Assembly (NCBI GenBank): GCA_964435965.1
Contig: CAYTBB010000025.1
Coordinates: 1-17,503, forward strand
Source of the DNA: 20-14-all-45-10 sp964435965
Lineage (GTDB): Bacteria; Chloroflexota; Dehalococcoidia; GIF9; AB-539-J10
Length of the DNA stretch: 17,503 nucleotides
Reading direction: 5' to 3'
Shown here: positions 1 to 7,145 of the stretch, in pieces
Layout: each line of letters opens with the position of its first letter
Numbering within the stretch: position 1 is the first letter of the stretch
Program-made: the position numbers and the translations under genes
The notes under the pieces: model-generated
What the model saw: the letters and a program-made list of their open reading frames with translations, nothing else
What the model was told of the DNA's origin: nothing
Database searches by the model: none

Positions 1-860
1 TCTTTGGTGACCGTTTCACCGATATTGCCAAGCAATATGGGGCTAATGTAAAGTGCCTCAATTTTGAATGGGGAAAACCAGCCGACCCCGAAGCAATAGG
101 CAAGGCTTTAAGAGCAGAAAGTGATATTAAAGCAGTGCTGGTAACTCATAATGAGACATCCACAGGAGTAACTAACGACATTGCTAAAATAAGCTCTGTA
201 GTCAAGGAATTTGACAAGCTTCTTCTGGTGGATGCCATCTCAAGCCTCGGCTGCATTGACTTACCTACAGATGACTGGCATTGCGATGTAGTTATCACTG
301 GCTCTCAAAAGGGATGGATGGCTCCCCCAGGACTAGTTATGGTTAGCATGAATGAAAAAGCCTGGCAAGCCCACGCCCAAGCTAAAATGCCACGCTATTA
401 TTGGGATTTTAGCAAAGCTAGAGATTACTTACAAAAGGGGCAAACGCCATGGACTCCAGCCGTTTCTATCTGCTACGCTCTAGATGCTACTCTAGACTTA
501 ATGCTAAGTGAGGGACTGTCTAATATCTTCGCCCGGCATGCCAGAGTAGCCCATCTGACCAGAAACGGAATAAAGTCATTGGGATTATCTCTTTTCTCAC
601 CAGAGAGCCATGCCTCCAATACCGTGACAGCGGTGAGAGCCAGTGACAAGCTTGATGTGTCTAAATTAATTCAGGTTCTCCAGGATGAATATGATGTAGT
701 TATTGCTGCAGGGCAAAAAAAGCTATCAGGCAAAATCTTTCGCATTGGTCATCTTGGCTTGGTTGAAGAGAACGACATTAAAATAGTATTAGAGGCATTA
801 GCCAAGGCTTTGCCCTCTGCTTACCGTCATTCTAAGTGGAGCGAAGAATCTCAGGATTGA
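1..860 (+). CDS. Class V PLP-dependent aminotransferase (serine/alanine-glyoxylate or phosphoserine type), 5' truncated
   Basis: The reading frame is open from base 3 without any stop, so the gene starts before the window and only its 3' part (about 285 residues) is seen. Class V aminotransferases of this group transfer amino groups between alanine or serine and glyoxylate or pyruvate, or act on phosphohydroxypyruvate. The frame shows the PLP-anchoring aspartate context VDAISSLG (bases 228-251) and the Schiff-base lysine in GSQKGW, with its codon at 309-311. serA follows 10 bp later on the same strand, so the product is probably the aminotransferase step of serine biosynthesis; that substrate assignment is inferred from the neighbour. 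The last residues (RHSKWSEESQD) are encoded by a copy of the interspersed repeat found elsewhere in the window, so the natural C-terminus has probably been replaced or extended. No strong Shine-Dalgarno lies between it and serA. Confidence 0.9.
   Translation, partial: FGDRFTDIAKQYGANVKCLNFEWGKPADPEAIGKALRAESDIKAVLVTHNETSTGVTNDIAKISSVVKEFDKLLLVDAISSLGCIDLPTDDWHCDVVITGSQKGWMAPPGLVMVSMNEKAWQAHAQAKMPRYYWDFSKARDYLQKGQTPWTPAVSICYALDATLDLMLSEGLSNIFARHARVAHLTRNGIKSLGLSLFSPESHASNTVTAVRASDKLDVSKLIQVLQDEYDVVIAAGQKKLSGKIFRIGHLGLVEENDIKIVLEALAKALPSAYRHSKWSEESQD
825..857 (+). repeat. Interspersed repeat copy D, inside the 3' end of the aminotransferase gene
   Basis: The segment carries GTCATTCTAAG (826-836), then a GTGGAGCGAAGAATCTC block and AGGAT, in the same order as the copies at 11774 and 14876. 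It is translated as the end of the aminotransferase, and the TGA stop follows directly at 858-860. The family assignment rests on about 30 shared bases. Confidence 0.7.
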
Positions 861-870
861 AGCTCAGAAA

Positions 871-1809
871 ATGCAAATTTTAGTTGCTGACCCAATCGCT
901 GAAGAAGGACTAGAAATCCTTCGCAATTATGCTCAAGTTGACATCAAACCCAAATTGAAGACTGAAGAGCTTAAAGCCATAATTTGCAATTACGATGCTC
1001 TAATTGTGCGCAGTCAAACTCAAGTACCCGCCGAAATTATTGAAGCTGGGAGGGGACTTAAGGTAATTGGCCGAGCGGGAGTGGGTGTAGATAATATTGA
1101 CGTTGCTGCTGCTACTAAAAAAGGCATAGTGGTAGTTAACGCTCCTACTGCTAACACTGTTTCCGCCGCTGAACATACTATTGCTCTTATGCTCGCCCTG
1201 TCACGTAATATACCTAAAGCTAATAGTCAACTTAAATCAGGCAGATGGCAAAGAAAAGAACTAGTAGGCACTGAACTTAGAAATAAAACTTTGGGCATAA
1301 TCGGATTAGGTAAAGTAGGCTCAGAGGTAGCTAAACGGGCTCGAGCATTTGAAATGTGTGTTATCGCACATGATCCCTTTGTCTCTACAAATTATGCCCG
1401 CAAACTAAAAGTGGACTTAGTTCCCCTCGGCCAACTTCTGGAGCAATCTGATTTTATCACCCTTCATGTGCCACTAACAGCTAGCACAAAGAATTTAATT
1501 AGCGCTGAGGCGCTAGCAAAAATGAAACCAACATCTCGGATTATTAATTGCGCGCGAGGTGGGTTGGTTGACGAAGAGCCACTAGTTAAAGCAATTGAAG
1601 ATGGGAAGATAGCCGGCGCTGCTTTCGACGTTTTCAGCACCGAGCCAGTAACCGACAGCTCTCGCTTTAAGAGTGACAAAATAGTTCTTACTCCTCATCT
1701 TGGTGCCTCCACGATCGAAGCTCAAGCTAACGTCGCCAAAGACATCGCTGAGCAAGTTTTGACCGTGCTTCGAGGAGAGCACCCTCGCTATGCTGTTAAC
1801 GCTCCCTAA
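871..1809 (+). CDS. serA: D-3-phosphoglycerate dehydrogenase, catalytic part only
   Basis: This enzyme oxidises 3-phosphoglycerate to phosphohydroxypyruvate with NAD, the first step of serine synthesis. The 312 residues cover the complete D-2-hydroxyacid dehydrogenase core. The NAD-binding GLGKVG motif is at residues 145-150, and the catalytic triad Arg229 (NCARGG), Glu258 (STEP) and His276 (TPHLGAS) is intact. The frame ends at a TAA (1807-1809) right after NAP, where type I enzymes of about 520-530 residues run on into the ASB and ACT domains. Those domains are still recognisable in broken form up to 2433. The catalytic half carries no lesion, so a short unregulated enzyme is likely functional; this is inference. 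Its ATG lies 10 bp after the aminotransferase stop, consistent with one operon. Confidence 0.93.
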   Translation: MQILVADPIAEEGLEILRNYAQVDIKPKLKTEELKAIICNYDALIVRSQTQVPAEIIEAGRGLKVIGRAGVGVDNIDVAAATKKGIVVVNAPTANTVSAAEHTIALMLALSRNIPKANSQLKSGRWQRKELVGTELRNKTLGIIGLGKVGSEVAKRARAFEMCVIAHDPFVSTNYARKLKVDLVPLGQLLEQSDFITLHVPLTASTKNLISAEALAKMKPTSRIINCARGGLVDEEPLVKAIEDGKIAGAAFDVFSTEPVTDSSRFKSDKIVLTPHLGASTIEAQANVAKDIAEQVLTVLRGEHPRYAVNAP

Positions 1810-2433
1810 GTCTCTCCCAAACTATCACTGTTCATGAAGGCAACTTCACTTATTGGCAGCCTTGCTAACCAATTAATGGAGGGACAAATAGGACAGATAC
1901 ATATTAAGTATAGCGGTGAAATTGCCAATCATGATTGTGGACCTATAACGACGGCTTCTCTCAACAGTCTATTACAGCCAGCGAGCGAAGAAATGATCAA
2001 CCTAGTCAATGTCAGTTTCGTTGCTACTCAGCGTGGCATAAAGATCAGCGAAGAAAAAGAGACAAGCTGCCAAAATTACTCCATTTCCTTAGCCTAAGAA
2101 TCAGTACTGAAGTAGGAACCATTAGCATTTCAGGCACAGTTAGGGATAGCGAACCTCATATTGTTCAGGTTAACGATTTCTGGATGGACATTGCGCCCAC
2201 TGGCGGCTATTTCCTTTTCCGCGACCAACTCCGCCCGTCCCGGGCTTGTTGGGGCCATTGGTACCATAACTGGCAAAGCCAATATTAATATTAGCTCTAT
2301 GCACCTAAGCCGACTTAAGCCTTGAGGAGAGGCGCTCATGATTTTAGCCCTCGATGAGCCACTCTCCGAACAGCAAAGACAGGAAATACTGAGCATTTCT
2401 GGTATCTACACTGCCAAAGCAGTAAAGCTTTAG
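1810..2433 (+). pseudogene. serA: Decayed ASB and ACT regulatory domains of SerA
   Basis: Downstream of the SerA stop, in the same frame, the translation resembles the allosteric substrate-binding domain (SLIGSLANQLMEGQIG, YSGEIANHD, LVNVSFVATQRGIKISEEK). The frame then shifts by -1 near 2083-2086 and continues as SISGTVRDSEPHIVQVNDFW and APTGGYFLF. It shifts back near 2211-2219 in a CCTTTTCC run to give the ACT-like stretch RPGLVGAIGTITG and INISSMHLSRLKP. A TGA at 2323-2325 (probably a former CGA) interrupts it before GEALMILALDEPLSEQQRQ, and the original stop is TAG at 2431-2433. About four codons also seem missing just after 1809. The ancestral length would be about 520 codons, fitting type I SerA. 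The ancestral stop abuts the convergent DUF1015 stop with no spacer, which supports 2433 as the old gene end. A stand-alone 87-residue peptide from the ATG at 1834 is possible but unproven. Confidence 0.88.
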
Positions 2434-3777
2434 TCAGTCGAGGGGATTGATAATTAACCCAGTAGGTAGTTTAGGATAGAAGTAAGTTGATTTGCGTGGC
2501 ATCCTATCTTTAGCATCAGTGATAGCTTTAACCATCTCCGGCTGGGGAGGACTTAAAAGAAAAGCCAGTTGGTATTTTCCCCCCTTTATCTGCTGACAGG
2601 CCTCATCTACATCAGCAGTGTAAGCGATATCTTCACTATTGGGTGCGACCCCCAACATCCTATCCAAAACAAGGTGATTGAGAAGGCTAATATTAAAATC
2701 CCTATAAACCTGGGAGCGGTTCCTCGGCATAATATCTTCAAAAGAAATATCATGGCGCCGTCTCACAAGTACCAAGGACTGAGATTCTAACCCTAAAACT
2801 CCCAAAACCGCCTCATTCATTGTTTTGGCAATCGCTTCATCCTTCTTGCAATTATATAGGGCAAGGAAGCTCTCACTTAAGGGAATAAATTCTAGGGTAA
2901 AGAATTTCTCAAGCTGCTTTTTTAGTTCCACCAAATTGGAGGACGCTACACCACACACCAATCTATGAATAGGAAAGATGATTAACCCAGGGTCAGAAAA
3001 ATCGACCAAGGTCATCATCACGTAATTTAAGGCTTCCTTTGAGATTGCTTCAGCACTTTGTGCCTCGTAGCTAACAACGCCACTTGTTCTCTCTTGCTGG
3101 TAAAGCAGCGCTGTCTCATAGCGATGATGTCCATCAGCCATGTAAAGGGGCTGGTGAACTAGAAGTTCGCTGATTTGATGGATAAATTTAGGCTTAGTTA
3201 TTGCCCAAACAACATGGCCTTCGCCAGAATCAGTCAGCTCAATTATGGGCTTTTCCTGCGAAACTTCAGACAGTATTTTGGCAACCTCCCCCCTTGAATC
3301 TTGGTATAAGGTAAACAGAGAACTGAAGTTAGCTTGACAAGCTCGCATTAGCTGTAAACGATCACTCTTAGCTTTAGAGAATGTTTCCTCGTGAGGGTAA
3401 ATGCCTTTATACCACGGCTCTAATCCAACACGAGCTATCAGTCCACGTCGTTTCCTTCTTTCCCCTAGATAAATGAAATAATGGTCATGAAGATAAAAAG
3501 CAGGATAATCATCAACTTGGAGAATTCTTTTCTTAAGCCATTGGCGATAGGTAATAGCCGCTCTATTATACTTGCTATGATTAGACTGCTTCGCTCCCAG
3601 CTCGTAGCTAACAGACAGAGGATGTTCCAGTTGGATAGCGTTATAATCGCTTCTTTCATAATAATGCCTTTCCTGCTGCGTGGTGATTATGTCATATGGA
3701 GGGCAAATAACATCAGCTAAATCCTTAACTATCCCCTGGTTGTAACGTATACCTTGAAATGGACAAACTTCGGCCAT
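2434..3777 (-). CDS. DUF1015 family protein
   Basis: The 447 residues match the general pattern of the DUF1015 family (PF06245), whose function I do not know. The N-terminus begins with PFQGIRYN and an ICPPYDI element at residues 24-30. An HEETFSKAKSDR segment follows at 129-140, and a MADGHHRYETAL signature at 213-224. The DGHHR motif resembles the nucleotide-binding D-G-N/H-H-R of ParB/sulfiredoxin-fold proteins, a fold that includes free-serine kinases (SerK, SbnI). Together with the position next to serA this makes a role around (phospho)serine thinkable, but that is inference only. No signal peptide or membrane segment is seen. The ATG at 3777 is preceded by only a weak AAGAAG. It lies 47 bp downstream of purL on the same strand and probably shares its transcript. 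Confidence 0.85.
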   Translation of the reverse strand: MAEVCPFQGIRYNQGIVKDLADVICPPYDIITTQQERHYYERSDYNAIQLEHPLSVSYELGAKQSNHSKYNRAAITYRQWLKKRILQVDDYPAFYLHDHYFIYLGERRKRRGLIARVGLEPWYKGIYPHEETFSKAKSDRLQLMRACQANFSSLFTLYQDSRGEVAKILSEVSQEKPIIELTDSGEGHVVWAITKPKFIHQISELLVHQPLYMADGHHRYETALLYQQERTSGVVSYEAQSAEAISKEALNYVMMTLVDFSDPGLIIFPIHRLVCGVASSNLVELKKQLEKFFTLEFIPLSESFLALYNCKKDEAIAKTMNEAVLGVLGLESQSLVLVRRRHDISFEDIMPRNRSQVYRDFNISLLNHLVLDRMLGVAPNSEDIAYTADVDEACQQIKGGKYQLAFLLSPPQPEMVKAITDAKDRMPRKSTYFYPKLPTGLIINPLD

Positions 3778-3824
3778 CTTCTTAAGGTTTCATTATGCCT
3801 TTCTTTAGAAAAGAAACAGCCCTT

Positions 3825-6026
3825 CTAATTCAATAGCTGCTTCAAACCGCTCCGCCACGCCTTTTCTATCTCAGCCAAAGATAAATTAATGTAGCCTTTA
3901 ACTGATAAGCGCTTACCGCCAACCGTCCCCAACAAAGTTAACGGCACCTGCCCCTTAGTAGCTATGCGGTCTAATTTTGCCACCGAACCAGGTGCTACTG
4001 ATACCACAATACGCGATTGGAGTTCACCGAAGAAAATAGAATCTAGCCTTCCCGTCATCTTCCAGTTCATCCCCTTAAAGCCAATGCCTCCAACAACGCA
4101 ACTTTCCGCAATAGCTACTGTTAACCCACCCTCAGAGCAATCATGAGCTGACTTGATAAACCCACGCTGTATGGCTTCTAAACAACAACGCTGCACCCTC
4201 TTTTCCAAATCCAAATCAATGGACGATTTCCCCTTCACCAAGCCATGCATCAACTCCAGATATTCACTCCCGCCAAGACCGTCTTCCATACCACCGCCGA
4301 GCAGAAATACCAAATCACCTTCATCTTTAAAAGACATAGTGCAATGTCTATTTATGTCGGTGAGCAACCCCACCATGCCTATTATCGGAGTAGGGTAGAT
4401 AGCTTGCCCTTTGGTTTCGTTGTAAAGACTAACATTGCCGCTAATAACTGGAATTCCAAGTTCTCGACATGCCCTCGCAATCCCTTTGATACAGTTTCTT
4501 AATTGGTAATAGACATCAGCCTTTTCTGGATCACCAAAATTAAGGCAATCGGTGATAGCCAAAGGTTCAGCACCACTGCAAGCCAAATTTCGGGCAGCCT
4601 CAGCCACAGCAATCACACCGCCCAAGTAAGGGTCAAGATAGCAAAGGCGCCCATTGCCATCGGCAGTCAAGGAAATACCTTTCCTAGTGCCCTTGATGCG
4701 CAAAACAGCGGCATCGTTGCCGGGAGGAACCACAGTATTACCCATCGCTTGATGGTCATACTGACGATAAACCCACTCCTTGCTGGCAATATTAGGCGAA
4801 GCCAGTAAACGAAGCAGGACAGAATTGCATTGCTTCGGCTGAAGATCAGGGATAGAATTCGCGTCTAAGGATTGCAGTTCCCCAAGCCATTTTGGCTTTT
4901 TACTTCGCCGCCGATATAAAGGTGGAGATACTAACAAATTCACTGGAACTTTAGCGACAATTTCCTCTCCTTCCCTAACTACAGCAAGCCCGTTATCGAT
5001 AACCTGACCAATGATATTGGAGCAAAGTCCCCACCGATCAAGCAAGGTTTTTACCTTACCTTCACAGCCTCTTCTTACAATCACTAGCATTCTCTCTTGT
5101 GATTCTGAAAGCATTACTTCGTAAGGGGTCATGCTCTCCTCGCGACGAGGCACTTTAAGCACATCTATTTCCACTCCTCCTCTACCTCTAGCCGCAGCCT
5201 CCACAGTAGCAGCAGTCAATCCAGCAGCCCCCAAGTCCTGCATGCCTACGATCCAATCAGTTTGTGCTAACTCAAGGCACGCTTCAATGACCAGTTTCTC
5301 CAGGGAAGGATTGCCCACCGGAACCGTTGGCCTCGCCTCCTGTTCATTCTCAAAAGCTCGCGATGCTAGCCCAGAAGCGCCATGAATCCCGTCACGACCA
5401 GTGTCAGCTCCCAATAGCATTAACAGGTTACCTTCACCACTGGCACTGGCTCTAACCAGCTTATCCTTCTCACAAATGCCCAAACATAAGCCATTAACTA
5501 ATGGATTACCAGTGTACCCATCTGCAAAAAATACCTCACCCCCCACACTAGGTATTCCTAGACAATTACCATAGCTGGCAATACCACTGACAACTCCACT
5601 GAACAAGTACTGATTATGAGACTCAGTTAAAGGACCAAGGCGAAGTGAATTAAGCAAAGCTATAGGTCGAGCGCCCATAGCAAAGACATCGCGCACAACA
5701 CCACCTACCGCTGTCGCTGCACCTTGATACGGGTCAATTGCTGAGGGGTGATTATGGGATTCCATTTTCATTACCACCACCTGCCCATCACCAATGTCCA
5801 CGGCCCCAGCATTTTCCTGGCCTGGGCCGATTAAGACCCGCCTACCCCGCGAAGGAAGAAACTTGAGCAGAGGCTTGGAATGTTTATAACCACAATGCTC
5901 ACTCCACAAAGAGCCGAACATCCCCAGCTCTACCTCATTTGGCTCTCGCCCCAACTGCCGAACAATAAGGTTATATTCTTCTTCGGTTAAAGCAACTTCA
6001 TCCAAAGCTTCTTTAGAAATAGTCAA
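3825..6026 (-). CDS. purL: Phosphoribosylformylglycinamidine synthase subunit II
   Basis: PurL converts FGAR to FGAM with ATP, using ammonia from the PurQ glutaminase in a PurLSQ complex, in de novo purine synthesis in the cytoplasm. At 733 residues it is the small bacterial/archaeal type. Signature stretches are WSEHCGYKHSK (41-51, with the conserved His44), MESHNHPS (88-95), the following GAATAVGGVVRDVFAMGARP, and DCLNFGDPEK in the second half. The start is a TTG at 6026, chosen because GGGGGT lies 6 bp upstream (6038-6033) and the residues after it fit the family N-terminus. purS and purQ are not in the window. The DUF1015 gene follows in the same direction. A terminator upstream separates it from yqeY, so it should have its own promoter, which I could not identify. 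Confidence 0.96.
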   Translation of the reverse strand: MTISKEALDEVALTEEEYNLIVRQLGREPNEVELGMFGSLWSEHCGYKHSKPLLKFLPSRGRRVLIGPGQENAGAVDIGDGQVVVMKMESHNHPSAIDPYQGAATAVGGVVRDVFAMGARPIALLNSLRLGPLTESHNQYLFSGVVSGIASYGNCLGIPSVGGEVFFADGYTGNPLVNGLCLGICEKDKLVRASASGEGNLLMLLGADTGRDGIHGASGLASRAFENEQEARPTVPVGNPSLEKLVIEACLELAQTDWIVGMQDLGAAGLTAATVEAAARGRGGVEIDVLKVPRREESMTPYEVMLSESQERMLVIVRRGCEGKVKTLLDRWGLCSNIIGQVIDNGLAVVREGEEIVAKVPVNLLVSPPLYRRRSKKPKWLGELQSLDANSIPDLQPKQCNSVLLRLLASPNIASKEWVYRQYDHQAMGNTVVPPGNDAAVLRIKGTRKGISLTADGNGRLCYLDPYLGGVIAVAEAARNLACSGAEPLAITDCLNFGDPEKADVYYQLRNCIKGIARACRELGIPVISGNVSLYNETKGQAIYPTPIIGMVGLLTDINRHCTMSFKDEGDLVFLLGGGMEDGLGGSEYLELMHGLVKGKSSIDLDLEKRVQRCCLEAIQRGFIKSAHDCSEGGLTVAIAESCVVGGIGFKGMNWKMTGRLDSIFFGELQSRIVVSVAPGSVAKLDRIATKGQVPLTLLGTVGGKRLSVKGYINLSLAEIEKAWRSGLKQLLN

Positions 6027-6070
6027 TAATCGACCCCCAAATAAAAGTTATTGCCCAGGCCAAAGTTCTG

Positions 6071-6103
6071 TGGAAAAACAATGGCGGTATTATTTTACCG
6101 CCA
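6071..6103 (-). terminator. Rho-independent terminator of the rpsU-yqeY operon
   Basis: The perfect 8-bp inverted repeat TGGCGGTA (6082-6089) / TACCGCCA (6096-6103) has a 6-nt loop. Read on the minus strand, the stem is followed at once by TTGTTTTT (6081-6074), a U-rich tail. It lies 49 bp beyond the yqeY stop and upstream of purL. Confidence 0.8.
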
Positions 6104-6151
6104 CGCACCATTTAATTGCTAGAACCTAAACCCCTAAATATTGCTATAAAT

Positions 6152-6610
6152 TCAGAGGTTAGCAAGTAATTCTGAAACTAAATCACTGACTTCTTTACCA
6201 TCGGCTCTGCCCTTAAGCTCTGGCATAAGCTGAGACATAACTTTACCCTTATCACTTATCCCTTTAGCTTCTACTGCGCCAATTACTTGCTGTGCCACAA
6301 TTACAACCTCTTCACGGCTCAGCTGCTTGGGAAGATAGCCCATAAGGACGGACAATTCTGCCTCCTCTTGAGCTACAAGATCACTGCGATTCCCTTGCTT
6401 GAAAGCTTCAATGCTCTCGCGATGTCGCTTCACTTCCTTACCAATAACATCAAGAATCCCATTATCATCAAGAGGTTTCCGCTGAGCAATCTCAGCCTTC
6501 TTTATCTCCGATAGGACCAAACGCAATATAGAAACCCGGGCTCCATCATGTTGCTTTAGCGCTTCTTTGAGGTCTTCCCTTACCTTTTTCTCGCATTTCA
6601 CCTTGGCCAC
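6152..6610 (-). CDS. yqeY: GatB/YqeY domain-containing protein
   Basis: This 152-residue protein belongs to the YqeY family, which shares the helical tail domain of the GatB subunit of tRNA-dependent amidotransferases. Its cellular role is not well established; tRNA binding is assumed from GatB. Typical features are the N-terminal VREDLKEALKQHD with SILRLVLSEIKKAE, the central EAFKQGNRSDLV and the LMGYLPKQLS element, and the C-terminal KGKVMSQLMPELKGRADGK followed by VSDLV. The start is a GTG at 6610 that lies inside the end of rpsU (overlap 13 bp), suggesting translational coupling. The neighbour pair rpsU-yqeY is common in bacteria. A clear terminator follows 49 bp after the stop. Confidence 0.93.
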   Translation of the reverse strand: MAKVKCEKKVREDLKEALKQHDGARVSILRLVLSEIKKAEIAQRKPLDDNGILDVIGKEVKRHRESIEAFKQGNRSDLVAQEEAELSVLMGYLPKQLSREEVVIVAQQVIGAVEAKGISDKGKVMSQLMPELKGRADGKEVSDLVSELLANL

Positions 6611-6783
6611 CTAGAACTCTTTTGCCTCTTTATCGCTTCTTTTTTCTTGCGCTCCTCGCTAGGTTTCTCATAAAACCTGCGACGGCGAACCTCAGCTAAA
6701 GTATTGTCATGCTGCACCTGCCTATTAAACCTACGCAGCAAACTTTCAAAACTCTCACCTGAACCAAGTCTTACATCAGCCAT
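6598..6783 (-). CDS. rpsU: 30S ribosomal protein bS21
   Basis: The 61-residue basic protein begins MADVRLGSGESFESLLRRFN and has the arginine-rich RRRRFYEKPSEERKKKEA segment of bS21, the small-subunit protein near the anti-Shine-Dalgarno region of 16S rRNA. The frame is open for 16 codons further upstream (ATG codons at 6831 and 6828). I chose the ATG at 6783 because family similarity begins there and because the predicted transcript begins near 6811. A GGAGG (6803-6799) lies 15 nt upstream, an unusually long spacing. The stop overlaps the yqeY start by 13 bp. Confidence 0.92.
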   Translation of the reverse strand: MADVRLGSGESFESLLRRFNRQVQHDNTLAEVRRRRFYEKPSEERKKKEAIKRQKSSRWPR

Positions 6784-6817
6784 ATTACAGTATATCTGCC
6801 TCCATGCAAAACACCAT

Positions 6818-6847
6818 ATTTTATCCATCATAGCCTAACTCTGTCAA
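6818..6847 (-). promoter_or_regulatory. Sigma70-type promoter of rpsU-yqeY
   Basis: On the minus strand there is a consensus TTGACA at 6847-6842 and TAAAAT at 6823-6818 with an 18-bp spacer. The predicted transcript would start near 6811, giving a leader of about 28 nt to the rpsU ATG at 6783. Confidence 0.65.
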
Positions 6848-6885
6848 CCATTCTTAAGCAAGATTGTTTAGTAACATGGTTTTTT

Positions 6886-7010
6886 GCCATTCTGAGCCCT
6901 ATGAGCGAAGAATCTCTTAATAGACTCTTCGTGGAGCTTGTCCCGAGGGAGATTCTTCGGTCGCTGACCCTTTCGCTATGCTCAAGGCTTCGGCTCTTCC
7001 TCAGAATGAC
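6886..7010. repeat. Palindromic interspersed repeat copy A (MITE-like)
   Basis: Outer arms GCCATTCTGAG (6886-6896) and CTCAGAATGAC (7000-7010) are inverted repeats matching at 10 of 11 positions. Inside them CGAAGAATCTC (6906-6916) and GAGATTCTTCG (6949-6959) form a perfect 11-bp inverted pair. The same two cores recur near 826, 11774 and 14876. No protein is encoded, and transcription through it could fold into a long nested hairpin. It fills most of the gap between rpsU and the Cca-family gene. Confidence 0.8.
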
Positions 7011-7089
7011 AATTTGCTGTTAATAAACACTCCCTCTAAGCGATATAACGATTTGCGAGCAGGGAGGCAGCAATCACAAGCAAAAGTGA

Positions 7090-7098
7090 TGATATAAT
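7090..7098 (+). promoter_or_regulatory. Extended -10 promoter upstream of the Cca-family gene
   Basis: TG at 7090-7091 followed by one base and TATAAT at 7093-7098 is a perfect extended -10 element, with no recognisable -35 box. A second TATAAT lies at 7108-7113. Transcription would begin near 7105. Confidence 0.45.
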
Positions 7099-7145
7099 GA
7101 TATCAGTTATAATGGATTTTGAATCAACCTGAAGTGAGACAACTA

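Noticed and set aside
1807..2325. Programmed frameshifting or stop readthrough to make full-length SerA
   Set aside because: Two different stops plus two separate indels and a small deletion would all need to be bypassed; decay or sequence error is far simpler.
3800..3816. Inverted repeat TTTCTTT/AAAGAAA between purL and DUF1015
   Set aside because: The stem is almost entirely A/T with a 3-nt loop, too weak for a terminator; the two genes probably share a transcript.
7108..7113. Second TATAAT just before the TTG at 7119
   Set aside because: No -35 box or extended -10 accompanies it and transcription would start at or after the TTG; the extended -10 at 7090-7098 is the better promoter.
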